The position numbers and the translations under genes were made by a program. From Acidobacteriota bacterium (GTDB taxonomy: Bacteria; Acidobacteriota; UBA6911; RPQK01; JAJDTT01), in contig JAPPLF010000051.1 in assembly GCA_028874215.1 (NCBI GenBank), positions 87,981 through 125,461 of the forward strand: a stretch of DNA of 37,481 nt, given 5' to 3'. Of the stretch, positions 1 to 8,881 are shown piece after piece (the first letter of the stretch is position 1; every line of letters begins with the position of its first letter). The notes under the pieces were generated by a model. It was not told the origin of the DNA. It made no database searches and saw only the letters and a program-made list of their open reading frames with translations.

Positions 1-48
1 TTTGCTATGGCCGTTTTGGGGTCAACCTTTCTATCTTTAACTTACGTC

Positions 49-1062
49 TCACCTTTTTCGGTGTGGGCCGGCGCCGCCGGCTTGGGCTGCGGGCCCGGCC
101 GGCCGGGCGGGCGCGGGCCGGCGTTCCCGGTACCAGGCCGCCGTCCGGGAGAGTTCGTCACGGAAGTCGATGGTGGGATTGAAGTCCAGCTCGGCCCGGG
201 CCTGGGAGATGTCCGCTTGAGTGTGGGCCACGTCGGCGGTGCGGGGAGGCCGGCGTTCCAGCGGAAGCTTTCTGCCGCTGATCTGCTCCAGGGCCTGCTG
301 GAGTTGGATCAGGGAGTGGGCCTGTCCCTGCCCGATGTTCAAGACTTCAGCCGAAAAACCATGGTTGCGAACCGCCGCGGCGACATTGGCCTGCACCACG
401 TTGTCGACGAAGCAGAAGTCCCGCGTCTGCGTGCCGTCCCCTTCCAGATACGGCTGGTACGAAGGATCCACGTACAGGTGATGGAGCCACGCCGGCAACA
501 CGGTGGAATAGGCGCCGCCGAAACGGGCTCCGGGTCCGAAGACGTTGAAGTAGCGCAGGCTCACCACGTCCAGGCCGTAGAGGCGATGAAACATCCGGCA
601 CCATTGTTCGCCCTGCAGCTTGGTCAGAGCGTACGGCGACTGTGGGTTGCAGGGATGCGTCTCGGGAGTGGGCAGGGTGTCGGCGCCGCCGTACACCGAG
701 CTGCTGCTGGCGAAGACCAGCCGGCTCTCTCCCACGAGACCCGCTTTGAGCATGGCGTTCAGCACCGAGATGGTCCCGGTCAGATTGGGCGTCGCACTCC
801 GCAGAGGCTCCTGGACCGAATAGGAGACCCGTGGCACGGCAGCCAGATGGATCACTGCAGAGGGACGGATTTCCCGAAACAGGCGGCGGAGCCACTCCGT
901 GTCGGTGACGCATCGGACGTGATACCGGACGCCATTCACCGGGCGCCTGGACGAACCCTCGGAGAGGTCGTCGACGCCGATGACCTGGTGGCCCAGGTCG
1001 ATGAGCCTCCGGCAGGTGTTCTGGCCGATGAAGCCGTTGCTCCCGGTGACGACCAGCTTCAT
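49..1062 (-). CDS. NAD-dependent epimerase/dehydratase (UDP-glucose 4-epimerase-like)
   Basis: A 337-residue extended short-chain dehydrogenase of the nucleotide-sugar epimerase type. The N-terminus carries the Rossmann motif TGSNGFIG (residues 6-13). A serine-rich strand ending SSSVYGG (about 119-126) supplies the catalytic Ser/Thr, and YALTK gives the YxxxK pair Tyr144/Lys148. RYFNVFGPG follows, as in GalE/WbpP relatives. The ATG at 1062 is chosen because AGGAGAGG lies just upstream and the Rossmann strand starts there; the open frame extends further upstream but that part is not protein-like. The last 25 residues form a Pro/Ala/Gly-rich tail unlike the enzyme core. Likely role: interconverting UDP- or dTDP-sugars for surface glycans. 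The exact substrate cannot be read from sequence. Confidence 0.9.
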   Translation of the reverse strand: MKLVVTGSNGFIGQNTCRRLIDLGHQVIGVDDLSEGSSRRPVNGVRYHVRCVTDTEWLRRLFREIRPSAVIHLAAVPRVSYSVQEPLRSATPNLTGTISVLNAMLKAGLVGESRLVFASSSSVYGGADTLPTPETHPCNPQSPYALTKLQGEQWCRMFHRLYGLDVVSLRYFNVFGPGARFGGAYSTVLPAWLHHLYVDPSYQPYLEGDGTQTRDFCFVDNVVQANVAAAVRNHGFSAEVLNIGQGQAHSLIQLQQALEQISGRKLPLERRPPRTADVAHTQADISQARAELDFNPTIDFRDELSRTAAWYRERRPAPARPAGPAAQAGGAGPHRKR

Positions 1063-1274
1063 TTCGCCGAACCTCTCCTGACCGTTCTCACGCCCGGCCG
1101 AGAGGCACACGTCGACTTGCGGCGGTTGATCACGATTCTCCCCTCGTCCTTCGCCGGCGCCCACATCAAGGGTCCGTAAAGATAACCGCGACGAATCTTT
1201 AAGATAGCAGAGTCTACGGACTCGAATCGGCAGGGCGCCAAGAGTCGGATGATTTTGTGTTGCGGCAGCGAAAC

Positions 1275-2357
1275 TCAACAGCCGGACAGGTACGGCCGGA
1301 GCCGGGGGGCGATGTCGGAGCTGAACCAGGCGGCGCCGGCAGGGGAGAGGTGGTGACCGTCGGTGAAGAGACGGGGGTCCGAGTAGTCCCGGCGAGGGTA
1401 GAGGACGTCGACCCCTTTCTCTCCGGCCAGAGATTCCAACAGGCGCTGGTTTCGGGAGGCCGCCGGTTCGTGGACCCGGAGGAACGAAGGGTGCAGGGGC
1501 ATGATCAGGAAGACGGGAGTGATGCGCGCGTCTCTGACCTCGTCGATCAGCACTGAAAGATTTTCCAGATCGACGGCATTCTCTTCGGTGAAGCGGGGCC
1601 GTTGCCCCTCGCTCCGGTACTCGCCGCTGGTCAGCAGAGCCCACTGATCGCTGTGCCACCCGTACCGGGTCTGCAGGCCGGCCACCCGTTCCGCCTCCCG
1701 GAAGGTCATGGAGGCGTCCACGTAGGGAGCGACGTAGCAGTCTCCCAGAAACCAGCACTTCAGGTCCGGGATCACCTCCTGATGGATGAGGTCGGAGCGG
1801 TAGCGGTAGAGGGCCAGATGACGGGCCAGGAAATTGGAGACCGCGCTTCCGATCGGATCTTCCGCACCCGATTCGGAATGTTTCATCCGGTAGTGCAGCG
1901 AATCCCGGTAGAGGCGGGTCAATCGTGTGGACTTGTCCGTGGTCAGGAGCCAGTCGGGACTGACGCCGAACACCAGCGTCCCGGTCCGGATGCCGTTCCC
2001 CAGGAGTAACTCGGGCAGGAACACCTGCCTCGTGAAGCGGACCGTCTGGGAGCCGGTCCCGAAGTTGAAGAAGGTCTCGGGCGGGACTCCCAGGGTGCGG
2101 CCGATCACTTCCGGGTCGAATCCGCACTTGGTCCGGGAGTCTCCCGTAAAGATGATTTGCGGCGGCCGCTCATATCTCAGGATACTGGCCAGCCGTTTCG
2201 TGACCCGCGGATCGTGGGTCGGAATCAACCGGACGTCGAACTGGGGAAGGACGACCTTGCGGGCGTTGAGCTCGACAAAGGCCCAGTCCAGTGATTTGAA
2301 GCCGGCGACGGCCAGCAGAAGCGTTCCCAGAACCCGCAAACCCAGGCTTGTCCGCAT
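1275..2357 (-). CDS. Membrane-anchored SGNH/GDSL-hydrolase-like protein
   Basis: A 360-residue protein with one N-terminal hydrophobic segment (about residues 6-20), so probably anchored in or exported across the inner membrane. IIFTGDSRTKCGFDP supplies the block I GDS serine. Near the C-terminus DGHHLSPAGA supplies the block V Asp-x-x-His pattern. This layout matches the SGNH-fold proteins found beside polysaccharide gene clusters (DltD/AlgX-like), some of which are O-acyl esterases or transferases. The ATG at 2357 is preferred over the longer frame starting at 2453 because it places the hydrophobic segment at the N-terminus. It lies upstream of the sugar epimerase on the same strand, which suggests glycan modification. 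No substrate can be assigned. Confidence 0.75.
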   Translation of the reverse strand: MRTSLGLRVLGTLLLAVAGFKSLDWAFVELNARKVVLPQFDVRLIPTHDPRVTKRLASILRYERPPQIIFTGDSRTKCGFDPEVIGRTLGVPPETFFNFGTGSQTVRFTRQVFLPELLLGNGIRTGTLVFGVSPDWLLTTDKSTRLTRLYRDSLHYRMKHSESGAEDPIGSAVSNFLARHLALYRYRSDLIHQEVIPDLKCWFLGDCYVAPYVDASMTFREAERVAGLQTRYGWHSDQWALLTSGEYRSEGQRPRFTEENAVDLENLSVLIDEVRDARITPVFLIMPLHPSFLRVHEPAASRNQRLLESLAGEKGVDVLYPRRDYSDPRLFTDGHHLSPAGAAWFSSDIAPRLRPYLSGC

Positions 2358-2424
2358 CTCACCTACTCTACAACGTGGCGCCAACCATCGGACCGGAACG
2401 GGGAGACGCGTCGGGCCCCGTGAT

Positions 2425-2453
2425 TTGACTCCTTTCCCGAGAGCTGCTATCAA
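2425..2453 (+). promoter_or_regulatory. Predicted sigma70-type promoter of the TonB-dependent receptor
   Basis: TTGACT at 2425-2430 and TATCAA at 2448-2453 are separated by exactly 17 bases. They match the consensus at 5/6 and 4/6 positions. The pair lies 57 bases before the receptor ATG, in the divergent gap with the SGNH gene. This is a pattern match only. Confidence 0.45.
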
Positions 2454-2509
2454 TGGTGGTAAATTACCCCATAACTTCTTGCCTGACAGTCCTTTAGAGA
2501 GGGGGAATC

Positions 2510-5500
2510 ATGAACGAGCGGAAGGGCCTGGTCCTTTTTCTGCTGGTCGTCCTGTTGGCCTGGAGTCCCGTCTGGGCCCAGAGAACCCGCGGCTCCATCG
2601 GCGGCCGCGTGGTGGACGACACCGGCGGCGTCATCCCGGGCGTGGCGGTGACGGCGACCAACGTCGCCACCGGAGTGGATCTTTCCACCGTCAGCAACGA
2701 CACCGGCACCTACCGGGTCAACTACGTGGAGCCGGGCGAATACGAATTGACCGTGTCTCTCCCCGGGTTCAAGACCATCAAGCAGACGGTCCAATTGAGG
2801 ACGGGCGATGCTCTGCTCCTGGACTTCACGCTGGAGGTGGGCGAGGTCACGGAAGAGGTGACGGTCCAGGCCCAGGCGCCGTTGCTTCAGAGCAGCAACG
2901 CCACGCTGAGCAACCTCATCGACAACGAGCGGATCGAGACCCTGCCGTTGGCCCAAGGAAATCCGAGCCACCTGCTGATCCTGGCGCCCGGCGCGTCGAG
3001 TCCTCCGGGCGGCGGCTGGAAGTGGGACGAGCCGGGGTGGTCCATCGCCACCGGCTTCTATTTCCACGGCACGCGCGGAAACGCCATCGGTTTCACCCTC
3101 AACGGCATCAACAACGTGGGGAACGCCGTCGGCGGCAGCCAGCAGGCCCAGGTCCAGCCCTCTACGGAGGCGGTCCAGGAGATGAAGATCTCCCACGACT
3201 ACGACGCCACCAAGGGGCACCACTCGGGAACCACCATGGACGTCACCATGAAGTCGGGCAGCAACCAGTGGCACGGGTCGGTCTACGGATTCTGGCGCGA
3301 CAGCGACTGGAACGCCGCCGCCTTCTTCGACAACCGCGCCGGCGCCGACAAGGTGCCCTCCTTCTACCGGCGTTACGGCGGCGGGGTCAACGGGCCCGTC
3401 TTCAAGGACAAGACCTTCTTTGCCTTCACCTTCGAGAGCACCTTCCAGGAGACGACCGAGTTCTACGGGACCCGCACCGTGCCCACCCCCGCCATGTTGC
3501 AGGGAGACCTTTCGGCGCTGCTGGCCGCCGGCCCCGAATACCAGATTTACGACCCCGGCACCATCCAACCCACGGGGGACGGATTTTTTTCCAGGCAGCC
3601 CATTCCCAACAACATCATTCCCTCCAGCAAGATTCACCCCATCTCTCAAAAACTCCTGGAATTCTGGCCTGCGCCCAATGTGACCGGGGGAGCCGACGGG
3701 ACCCGGAACTTTCAGCCCGTGACTCCCTCCCCCACCGGGTGGACCCAGTACTTCGCCCGGGTGGACCACACCTTCAGCCCCAGCAACCGGCTCTTCGGGA
3801 ACTACGCGCTCCTGGGAGACTGGTCGGGTGAATGGCGGGACTATTACGGCAACCTGGCCACCGGCTTCTGGCAGGCGATCGAACGGTGGAACTTCGGCTT
3901 GGACGACGTCTGGACCGTGAGTCCCACGACCATCCTCAATTTCCGCTACAGCTTCAACCGCGGAGGGTATCCGGCTTACGCCAAGAGCATGAAGAAGACG
4001 AACCACCCGGACGGGTTCTTCGACCTGGCCACCCTCCCCTTCTCGGAGAACATGCTGAGTCAATTGGACCCGGCCGAGACGGCGCTGCCCCACATCCAGA
4101 TCCAGGGCTTCAGCGGTATCCACGACGAGACCCGCAACGCTCTCTACCGCACCATGGTGCACACCGCGGAGACCTCCACCGACCTCAACCGGGGCAATCA
4201 CAACGTCAAGTTGGGTATGGAGTTCCGCAGCAGCCTGACCAACCAGGCCAGCTTTACCTGGGCCAATCCGGTCTTCCGCTTCGGCTGCGATTTCACCAAC
4301 GGGCCGCTGAACACCTCGCCCTGCGCGCAGGGTCAGGGTTTCGCCGCCTTCCTGCTGGGGCAACCCTCCAGCGGATTCATCAACCGGAACGCCAACTTCG
4401 CGGCCCACACCAACTACTACGGCGTCTTTATTCAGGACAACTGGCGAGTGACTCCCGAACTGACCGTCAACATCGGGCTTCGCTGGGAGTACTTCGCTCC
4501 GGTCACCGAGCGTTTCGACCGGAGCGTGAGCACCTTCGACTTCGGAGCCGACAGCCCCATCGCGGCCGCGGCGACGGCGGCGTATATGGCCAATCCCATT
4601 CCGGAGATCTCTCCCGGCGATTTTCAGGTCAAAGGAGGGATCACCTATGCCGGCGTCGGCGGAATCCGACGAGAACTATGGGACGTGCCCTCCAACCTCT
4701 TCGCTCCCCGCATCGGTTTCGCCTACCGCTTCGGCGACGACACGGTGTTGCGCGGGGGCTACGGGATGTTTCATGAGCCGGTGGGCATCTTCGGAAACCG
4801 GTTCCGGCCCATTCTCACGGGTTTCAGTCAGTCGACCGACCTGGTTCCCAGCTTCGATAATGGCGTCACCTACATTGCCACCTTCGAAGACCCTTTCCCC
4901 ACCGGACTCAAGGAGCCCATCGGAAACAGCATGGGTCTGGCCACGAACCTGGGTCAGAGCGTGAGCTTCTTCGACCAGAACACGGTCAAGATCCCCTACA
5001 ACCAGCGCTGGTCACTGACCGTCCAGCACATGCTGCCGGCGGACACGCTGCTGGAAGTGGGGTACGTGGGAACCCGGGCGACGGGTGGATTCGGATCCCG
5101 GAACCTGAACGTCCTTCCGGGCCGCTATCTGAGTACCCTCAGCCACCGCAACGAAGCGAACATCGCCTTGCTGGGCGCTTCTTTTGCCAACCCCTTCGCC
5201 GGACTCCTCCCGGGGACGGGATTGAACACCGCCAACATCAGCCGCAGCGATCTGCTCAAGCCGTACCCTCATTTCCGGAACGTGACCCTGAGCATGACCA
5301 ATCAGAACTACGCCTGGTATCACGCGTTGGAGACGCGGCTGGAAAGGCGTCTGAGCCGAGGCATCAGCTACATGCTCGGCTACAGTTGGTCCAAGTTCAT
5401 GGAGGCCCGGCAGTACCTCAACCCCAGCGATCCGGTTCCCTACGAAGTCGTGGCGACCGCCGACCGGACCCACAACTTCAAGCTCACCGGGATCTGGCAG

Positions 5501-5965
5501 GTGCCCTTCGGGCGCGGCCACAGGCTGGGCGGTTGGCAGGTCTCCGGGGTCTGGCAGCTCCAGAGCGGTTTCCCCCTCAGTTTCGGGAACGTGTTCACCA
5601 CCTCGGGCTTCGACCCCAAGAAGCTGCCTCTGTCGGGCGGAACCGTGGAGAAATGGTTCAACACCAACGCCGGATTCGAGAGGAGTTCCGCCAGGGCTCC
5701 CGAGGGGACCCACAAGCGGACCTTCCCCTTCCGCTTCAGCAATCTGCGTTCCGCTCCGGTCGACTTCTGGGACATCAGCGTCATCAAGGACACCTTCATC
5801 ACCGAGGGCCACCGGCTCCGCTTTCAGGCCCAGTTCCTGAACGCCTTCAATCACGCCAGCTTCGGTCCGGTGGTGACGAACCCCACCAGCGGCAGCTTCG
5901 GGTTGGTTCAGCGGGACGTGACCTGGCCCAGGCGGATTATGCTGGGCGTGAAGTACATATTTTAG
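2510..5965 (+). CDS. TonB-dependent receptor with N-terminal carboxypeptidase-regulatory-like domain
   Basis: An 1151-residue outer-membrane protein. Residues 1-23 are a signal peptide with probable cleavage at VWA|Q. Residues about 26-110 form a carboxypeptidase-regulatory-like beta-sandwich (GSIGGRVVDDTGGVIPGV onward, then GTYRVNYVEPGEYELTV). A plug region follows (LPLAQGNPSHLLILAPG), then a long beta-barrel rich in alternating aromatic strands that ends in LGVKYIF. The terminal Phe is the usual barrel-assembly signal. No TonB box is evident, as is common in this Oar-like group. Acidobacteriota carry dozens of such genes, often for oligosaccharide or peptide uptake. GAGGGGGAA sits a few bases before the ATG. 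No SusD-like partner is adjacent, so the ligand is unknown. Confidence 0.92.
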   Translation: MNERKGLVLFLLVVLLAWSPVWAQRTRGSIGGRVVDDTGGVIPGVAVTATNVATGVDLSTVSNDTGTYRVNYVEPGEYELTVSLPGFKTIKQTVQLRTGDALLLDFTLEVGEVTEEVTVQAQAPLLQSSNATLSNLIDNERIETLPLAQGNPSHLLILAPGASSPPGGGWKWDEPGWSIATGFYFHGTRGNAIGFTLNGINNVGNAVGGSQQAQVQPSTEAVQEMKISHDYDATKGHHSGTTMDVTMKSGSNQWHGSVYGFWRDSDWNAAAFFDNRAGADKVPSFYRRYGGGVNGPVFKDKTFFAFTFESTFQETTEFYGTRTVPTPAMLQGDLSALLAAGPEYQIYDPGTIQPTGDGFFSRQPIPNNIIPSSKIHPISQKLLEFWPAPNVTGGADGTRNFQPVTPSPTGWTQYFARVDHTFSPSNRLFGNYALLGDWSGEWRDYYGNLATGFWQAIERWNFGLDDVWTVSPTTILNFRYSFNRGGYPAYAKSMKKTNHPDGFFDLATLPFSENMLSQLDPAETALPHIQIQGFSGIHDETRNALYRTMVHTAETSTDLNRGNHNVKLGMEFRSSLTNQASFTWANPVFRFGCDFTNGPLNTSPCAQGQGFAAFLLGQPSSGFINRNANFAAHTNYYGVFIQDNWRVTPELTVNIGLRWEYFAPVTERFDRSVSTFDFGADSPIAAAATAAYMANPIPEISPGDFQVKGGITYAGVGGIRRELWDVPSNLFAPRIGFAYRFGDDTVLRGGYGMFHEPVGIFGNRFRPILTGFSQSTDLVPSFDNGVTYIATFEDPFPTGLKEPIGNSMGLATNLGQSVSFFDQNTVKIPYNQRWSLTVQHMLPADTLLEVGYVGTRATGGFGSRNLNVLPGRYLSTLSHRNEANIALLGASFANPFAGLLPGTGLNTANISRSDLLKPYPHFRNVTLSMTNQNYAWYHALETRLERRLSRGISYMLGYSWSKFMEARQYLNPSDPVPYEVVATADRTHNFKLTGIWQVPFGRGHRLGGWQVSGVWQLQSGFPLSFGNVFTTSGFDPKKLPLSGGTVEKWFNTNAGFERSSARAPEGTHKRTFPFRFSNLRSAPVDFWDISVIKDTFITEGHRLRFQAQFLNAFNHASFGPVVTNPTSGSFGLVQRDVTWPRRIMLGVKYIF

Positions 5966-6043
5966 GCGCGGATTTCTCACCGGGGCCGCGGTCACCGTGC
6001 TCCCGGATCCTCCACACCTCGGGAAATTGGGAAGCCGGGCGAC

Positions 6044-7009
6044 TCAGGCGCAGCGAGGATCGCCTTCGACCCAGCGTTGAAAGCTGGGGTTTTCAACCTG
6101 GGCCAGATGGTCCCTGGCTTGACGCCAGCTCTCCGCCCAGATTTCCGGGTCCCTGAGTTCCGACTCGGGATTGGAACGGCTCCGCGCCACGAATCCCGGA
6201 AACCAGGGCCGCCCGGTGTGCTCTCCGATGGGGTTGTATCGAAGATCGAAGCTGCAACGCAGTTGATCGCTCCGGTTGGCGAGAGAGCTGTGCATGGTCA
6301 GCTTGTGCATGAAGAGCACGTCTCCGGCCTTCATCGGCAGGGGGCGGGCCCCGGGGGAGACGAGCCGGTCGGGAATCTGGAACTTGCCCGGGGACGTACA
6401 ATGCAAAGTCAATCCCCGTTTGTGACTGCCCGGCACCACCATCAGGCAACCATTCTCCCGGGTGGCGTCCGTGATCGGAACCCAGACCGTCAGCATCTTG
6501 GTGGAGTCGGCGTCCGGGATCACGACACCCTGGTCCTGATGCCAGGAAGTGCGCGCGACCAGCGCGTTCAGCAGCACGTCTTCGGACAGCAGGCGCTGGG
6601 GCGGCTTGATCCGAATGTGCTGCACGGGGTTCGAATAGATCTCGGGGCCGATGAAACGTTCGACCGCATCCAGCAGTCCCGGGTGTCTGAGGAGACGGAA
6701 CACCTCCGGCGGATGATGAATTGGAGTGTCGGGGTAAATCCCGCTCTGGGGAAGCGAGATCTCCATCTCCTGGAAGAAGGAGCCACCGGTCTCGCTGACG
6801 ACGGCCGCCAGGCGTGGCCCGAATGAGAGGTCCTCGTACGTACTGGAAAGGACGCCCTTGTCCGCGAGCCGGCGGGCGAGGGAATCCACGAGCCGCTCGT
6901 AGTGGTCCAGGATGGGTTGGAGGTCGAACTCCGGGTCCAGGATTCCCTCCAGCACCACGTAGCCCTGCTCCTCGAACTGCCGCATGAAACCGTTTGCCGC
7001 TTCGGTCAT
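6044..7009 (-). CDS. Phytanoyl-CoA dioxygenase (PhyH) family protein
   Basis: A 321-residue Fe(II)/2-oxoglutarate-dependent dioxygenase. The facial triad is visible: His157 and Asp159 in SWHQDQG, and the distal His240 in MHSSLANRS. Arg251 downstream is the expected 2-oxoglutarate anchor. The core motif NGCLMVVPGSHKRG is typical of PhyH relatives that hydroxylate small molecules or secondary metabolites. The frame can start with TTG at 7015, but AGGAG lies at 7016-7020, directly against that TTG and six bases from the ATG at 7009. The ATG is therefore chosen. It stands alone, convergent with the TonB receptor and divergent from the toxin-antitoxin locus, so there is no pathway context. The substrate is unknown. 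Confidence 0.88.
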   Translation of the reverse strand: MTEAANGFMRQFEEQGYVVLEGILDPEFDLQPILDHYERLVDSLARRLADKGVLSSTYEDLSFGPRLAAVVSETGGSFFQEMEISLPQSGIYPDTPIHHPPEVFRLLRHPGLLDAVERFIGPEIYSNPVQHIRIKPPQRLLSEDVLLNALVARTSWHQDQGVVIPDADSTKMLTVWVPITDATRENGCLMVVPGSHKRGLTLHCTSPGKFQIPDRLVSPGARPLPMKAGDVLFMHKLTMHSSLANRSDQLRCSFDLRYNPIGEHTGRPWFPGFVARSRSNPESELRDPEIWAESWRQARDHLAQVENPSFQRWVEGDPRCA

Positions 7010-7173
7010 GGCCAACTCCTGCTTTCGCGGTTCAGAATGTTTCCATCACGCCGGCTCGTCAGCGGGGCCCGGCTCCTGATCGCGATCGGCCGCTCGCCCG
7101 CCGGCCATTCGGGTTTGATCCCTCAGAATACGCTCCTCCAACGTACCGTGGCAAGGTGACAGGCGGGTCAATT

Positions 7174-7189
7174 TGTAGTATATACTACA
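7174..7189. promoter_or_regulatory. Perfect 16-bp palindrome, probable antitoxin operator
   Basis: TGTAGTATATACTACA is its own reverse complement. It lies 25 bases before the Phd-type antitoxin start and contains a -10-like TATACT at 7181-7186. Autorepression through a palindrome overlapping the promoter is the known mode of Phd/YefM antitoxins, so this is the likely operator. A matching -35 is weak (GTGACA at 7156-7161, spacing 19). Confidence 0.6.
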
Positions 7190-7214
7190 TAGAGCGTCAC
7201 AGAGGGAGAACCCA

Positions 7215-7460
7215 ATGCGGACCATTCCCTTGAGGGTTGCCAACCAGAAGTTCTCGAAGCTGGTGCAGGAGGTTGAAAACGGTCAGGAATTCCTGATTAC
7301 CCGGAGAGGCCATCCGATTGCGGAGCTTGTGCCCCACCAGGCTGACAAGACCACCGACCCCAACTGGAATGCGGCCTACCGGCAGATGATGACCCGCCTG
7401 AGGAAGGGGGCCTCGCTCGGAGGTCTGAGGATCGAGCGTGACGAGATCCATGAACGTTGA
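7215..7460 (+). CDS. Phd/YefM-family antitoxin
   Basis: An 81-residue protein with the Phd/YefM N-terminal DNA-binding and dimerisation fold. It shows the family pattern: a short strand (IPLRVANQKFSKLV), EVENGQEFLITRRGHPIAELVP, then a charged toxin-binding C-terminus ending GLRIERDEIHER. GAGGGAGA precedes the ATG at a normal distance. The 16-bp palindrome at 7174-7189 is the likely autoregulatory site. The partner is the PIN-domain toxin beginning at 7574. The 113-base gap between them is unusual, because most Phd/PIN (VapBC-like) pairs overlap or abut. Confidence 0.85.
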   Translation: MRTIPLRVANQKFSKLVQEVENGQEFLITRRGHPIAELVPHQADKTTDPNWNAAYRQMMTRLRKGASLGGLRIERDEIHER

Positions 7461-7573
7461 CCGGAATGGCCCCCCGCTTCAGGAAAGAGTTTCCGAGATG
7501 AATCTCATTCTCCCGCACCTGTCCATCGTCTGCCGAAGTATCCGGGACACAAAACGCACCAGCAGGCGTAGAA

Positions 7574-8041
7574 TTGCGGGTTAGGCCTGTCCCGAGACGC
7601 TTCTCGCTGGACACCAACATCCTGGTGTACGCGGTCGATCGCGATAGCGGACTCCGGCACCATGAAGCCGTCGATTTGGTGGGTCACGCGGCGAAGTGCG
7701 ACTGCGTGCTGACGATCCAGTCGCTGGCGGAATTCTTTCGGGCGACCACCCGCAAAGGGTTGCTCAGTCCGGCCGACGCGGGCGCTTTCGTGCGAGATTG
7801 GCTCGGACTATTCGATATCGCCTCAGCGGACGACGTGGCATTGGTCGATGCCATGGAAGCAGCGGAGGAACACGGGCTGTCATTCTGGGACGCGATGCTC
7901 TGGGCCGCCGCGCGGAGTGCTCGCTGCTCGTCGATTTTGACCGAAGATCTGCAAGATGGCCGGCGCCTGGGTGGAGTCGAGTTCCTGAATCCCTTCAGGG
8001 CTGAAAACAGAGACCGCTTGTCTCTCTTGCTGGGAAATTGA
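7574..8041 (+). CDS. PIN-domain ribonuclease toxin (VapC-like)
   Basis: A 155-residue PIN-domain protein. The acidic residues for Mg2+ binding are present: Asp13 in LDTNILVYA, Glu53 in QSLAEFF, Asp106 in SFWDAMLWAAA and Asp125 in LTEDLQDG. Members of this family cleave tRNA or other RNA and are neutralised by the adjacent Phd-type antitoxin. The start is a TTG at 7574; the frame is open back to 7502 but holds no ATG or GTG, and no strong ribosome-binding site is seen. This would keep toxin synthesis low. It is complete at the C-terminus (GGVEFLNPF), so the toxin looks intact. Confidence 0.85.
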   Translation: MRVRPVPRRFSLDTNILVYAVDRDSGLRHHEAVDLVGHAAKCDCVLTIQSLAEFFRATTRKGLLSPADAGAFVRDWLGLFDIASADDVALVDAMEAAEEHGLSFWDAMLWAAARSARCSSILTEDLQDGRRLGGVEFLNPFRAENRDRLSLLLGN

Positions 8042-8130
8042 TCCCTTCCTGCGTTACGGATGGCAGCAACCTTCGATTCAGGAGTTTTTCGGGTCTGCCT
8101 CGGAAGGCTGGTTGTGTGGACCATCGTTCC

Positions 8131-8159
8131 TTGACGGTTCCCGGCGCGCTTCCTAACAT
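8131..8159 (+). promoter_or_regulatory. Predicted sigma70-type promoter of the orphan ATPase
   Basis: TTGACG at 8131-8136 and TAACAT at 8154-8159 have a 17-base spacer, with 5/6 and 4/6 consensus matches. The site is between the toxin stop and the ATPase ATG at 8227, suggesting the ATPase is transcribed separately from the toxin-antitoxin pair. Confidence 0.4.
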
Positions 8160-8226
8160 GGGGCCCCCGGTCTGTTCTGGGGGCGGGGTCCACCGCCGGA
8201 ATCGTCACCCACGAGTCGAGCAAACC

Positions 8227-8826
8227 ATGTACCTGAAAATCCTCACTCATCCCATATTCATGAACCTGAACTTCCACATGCCCATGATCGTCGATCTGCG
8301 TCATCCCCTCATCATGCTGAGCGGAGAGAACGGATCGGGGAAGTCGACGCTGCTTCATTCCATCTACCATGCGCTCAGGGGTGAACGACTGCAGCACTAT
8401 TCGTATCGTCTCGAAACCCGGGACGTGGAGATCGGGGAGGTTCGCCTCTTCGACGCCGAGCAGCACAACCCCCGCAATCAGTTGCACCTCTTCAAGGACG
8501 AGCCGCAGATGCTGGAGTTCCTCCATGTCGCGAGTCACGGCCAGATCATGCTCTCGCTCTTCCAGGAGTCGTTTCCCAAGCTCCCCGAAGGGACGGTGCT
8601 CCTGCTGGACGAGCCGGAGATGGCCCTGTCCCAGTCGAACCAGCGCCGCGTGCTCAAGATGCTCATGGAACTGGTGGATCAGAAGAACATGCGCATCGTC
8701 ACGGCGACCCATTCGCCGATTCTGCTGGAGTCTCCCCACACCTACGTCATCGATCTGGACCAGGCCGTGAACCGCAACGTCCTCCCCGACGATCTGCCGG
8801 TGCCGGGTCAGAGCACGATCAACTGA
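8227..8826 (+). CDS. Predicted ABC-type ATPase (COG3910-like)
   Basis: A 199-residue soluble P-loop ATPase of the SMC/ABC class. It has Walker A GENGSGKST (33-41), a degenerate signature-like SHGQ (103-106), Walker B VLLLDEPE (124-131) and a switch motif ATHSP (160-164). The order and spacing match the small stand-alone ATPases of COG3910, which have no membrane partner and no established function. It is shorter than the roughly 240 residues I would expect, chiefly between Walker A and the signature. The ATG at 8227 is chosen because the upstream open frame overlaps a promoter-like sequence and lacks protein character. No nuclease such as an OLD-type Toprim gene is adjacent, so a defence role is not supported. 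Confidence 0.8.
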   Translation: MYLKILTHPIFMNLNFHMPMIVDLRHPLIMLSGENGSGKSTLLHSIYHALRGERLQHYSYRLETRDVEIGEVRLFDAEQHNPRNQLHLFKDEPQMLEFLHVASHGQIMLSLFQESFPKLPEGTVLLLDEPEMALSQSNQRRVLKMLMELVDQKNMRIVTATHSPILLESPHTYVIDLDQAVNRNVLPDDLPVPGQSTIN

Positions 8827-8881
8827 AGCTTCCAACCGCGCCCGCTGGAGCCCGCGCCTCGAAGCCCGTAGAGTGGGAAGG

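Noticed and set aside
1059-1241. A 60-codon minus-strand ORF whose end overlaps the epimerase start
   Set aside because: It has no ribosome-binding site or recognisable motif, and its composition looks like the intergenic sequence it spans.
8227-8826. An OLD/Gabija-type defence ATPase
   Set aside because: No Toprim nuclease domain in the protein and no UvrD-like helicase partner beside it; the short COG3910-like architecture fits better.
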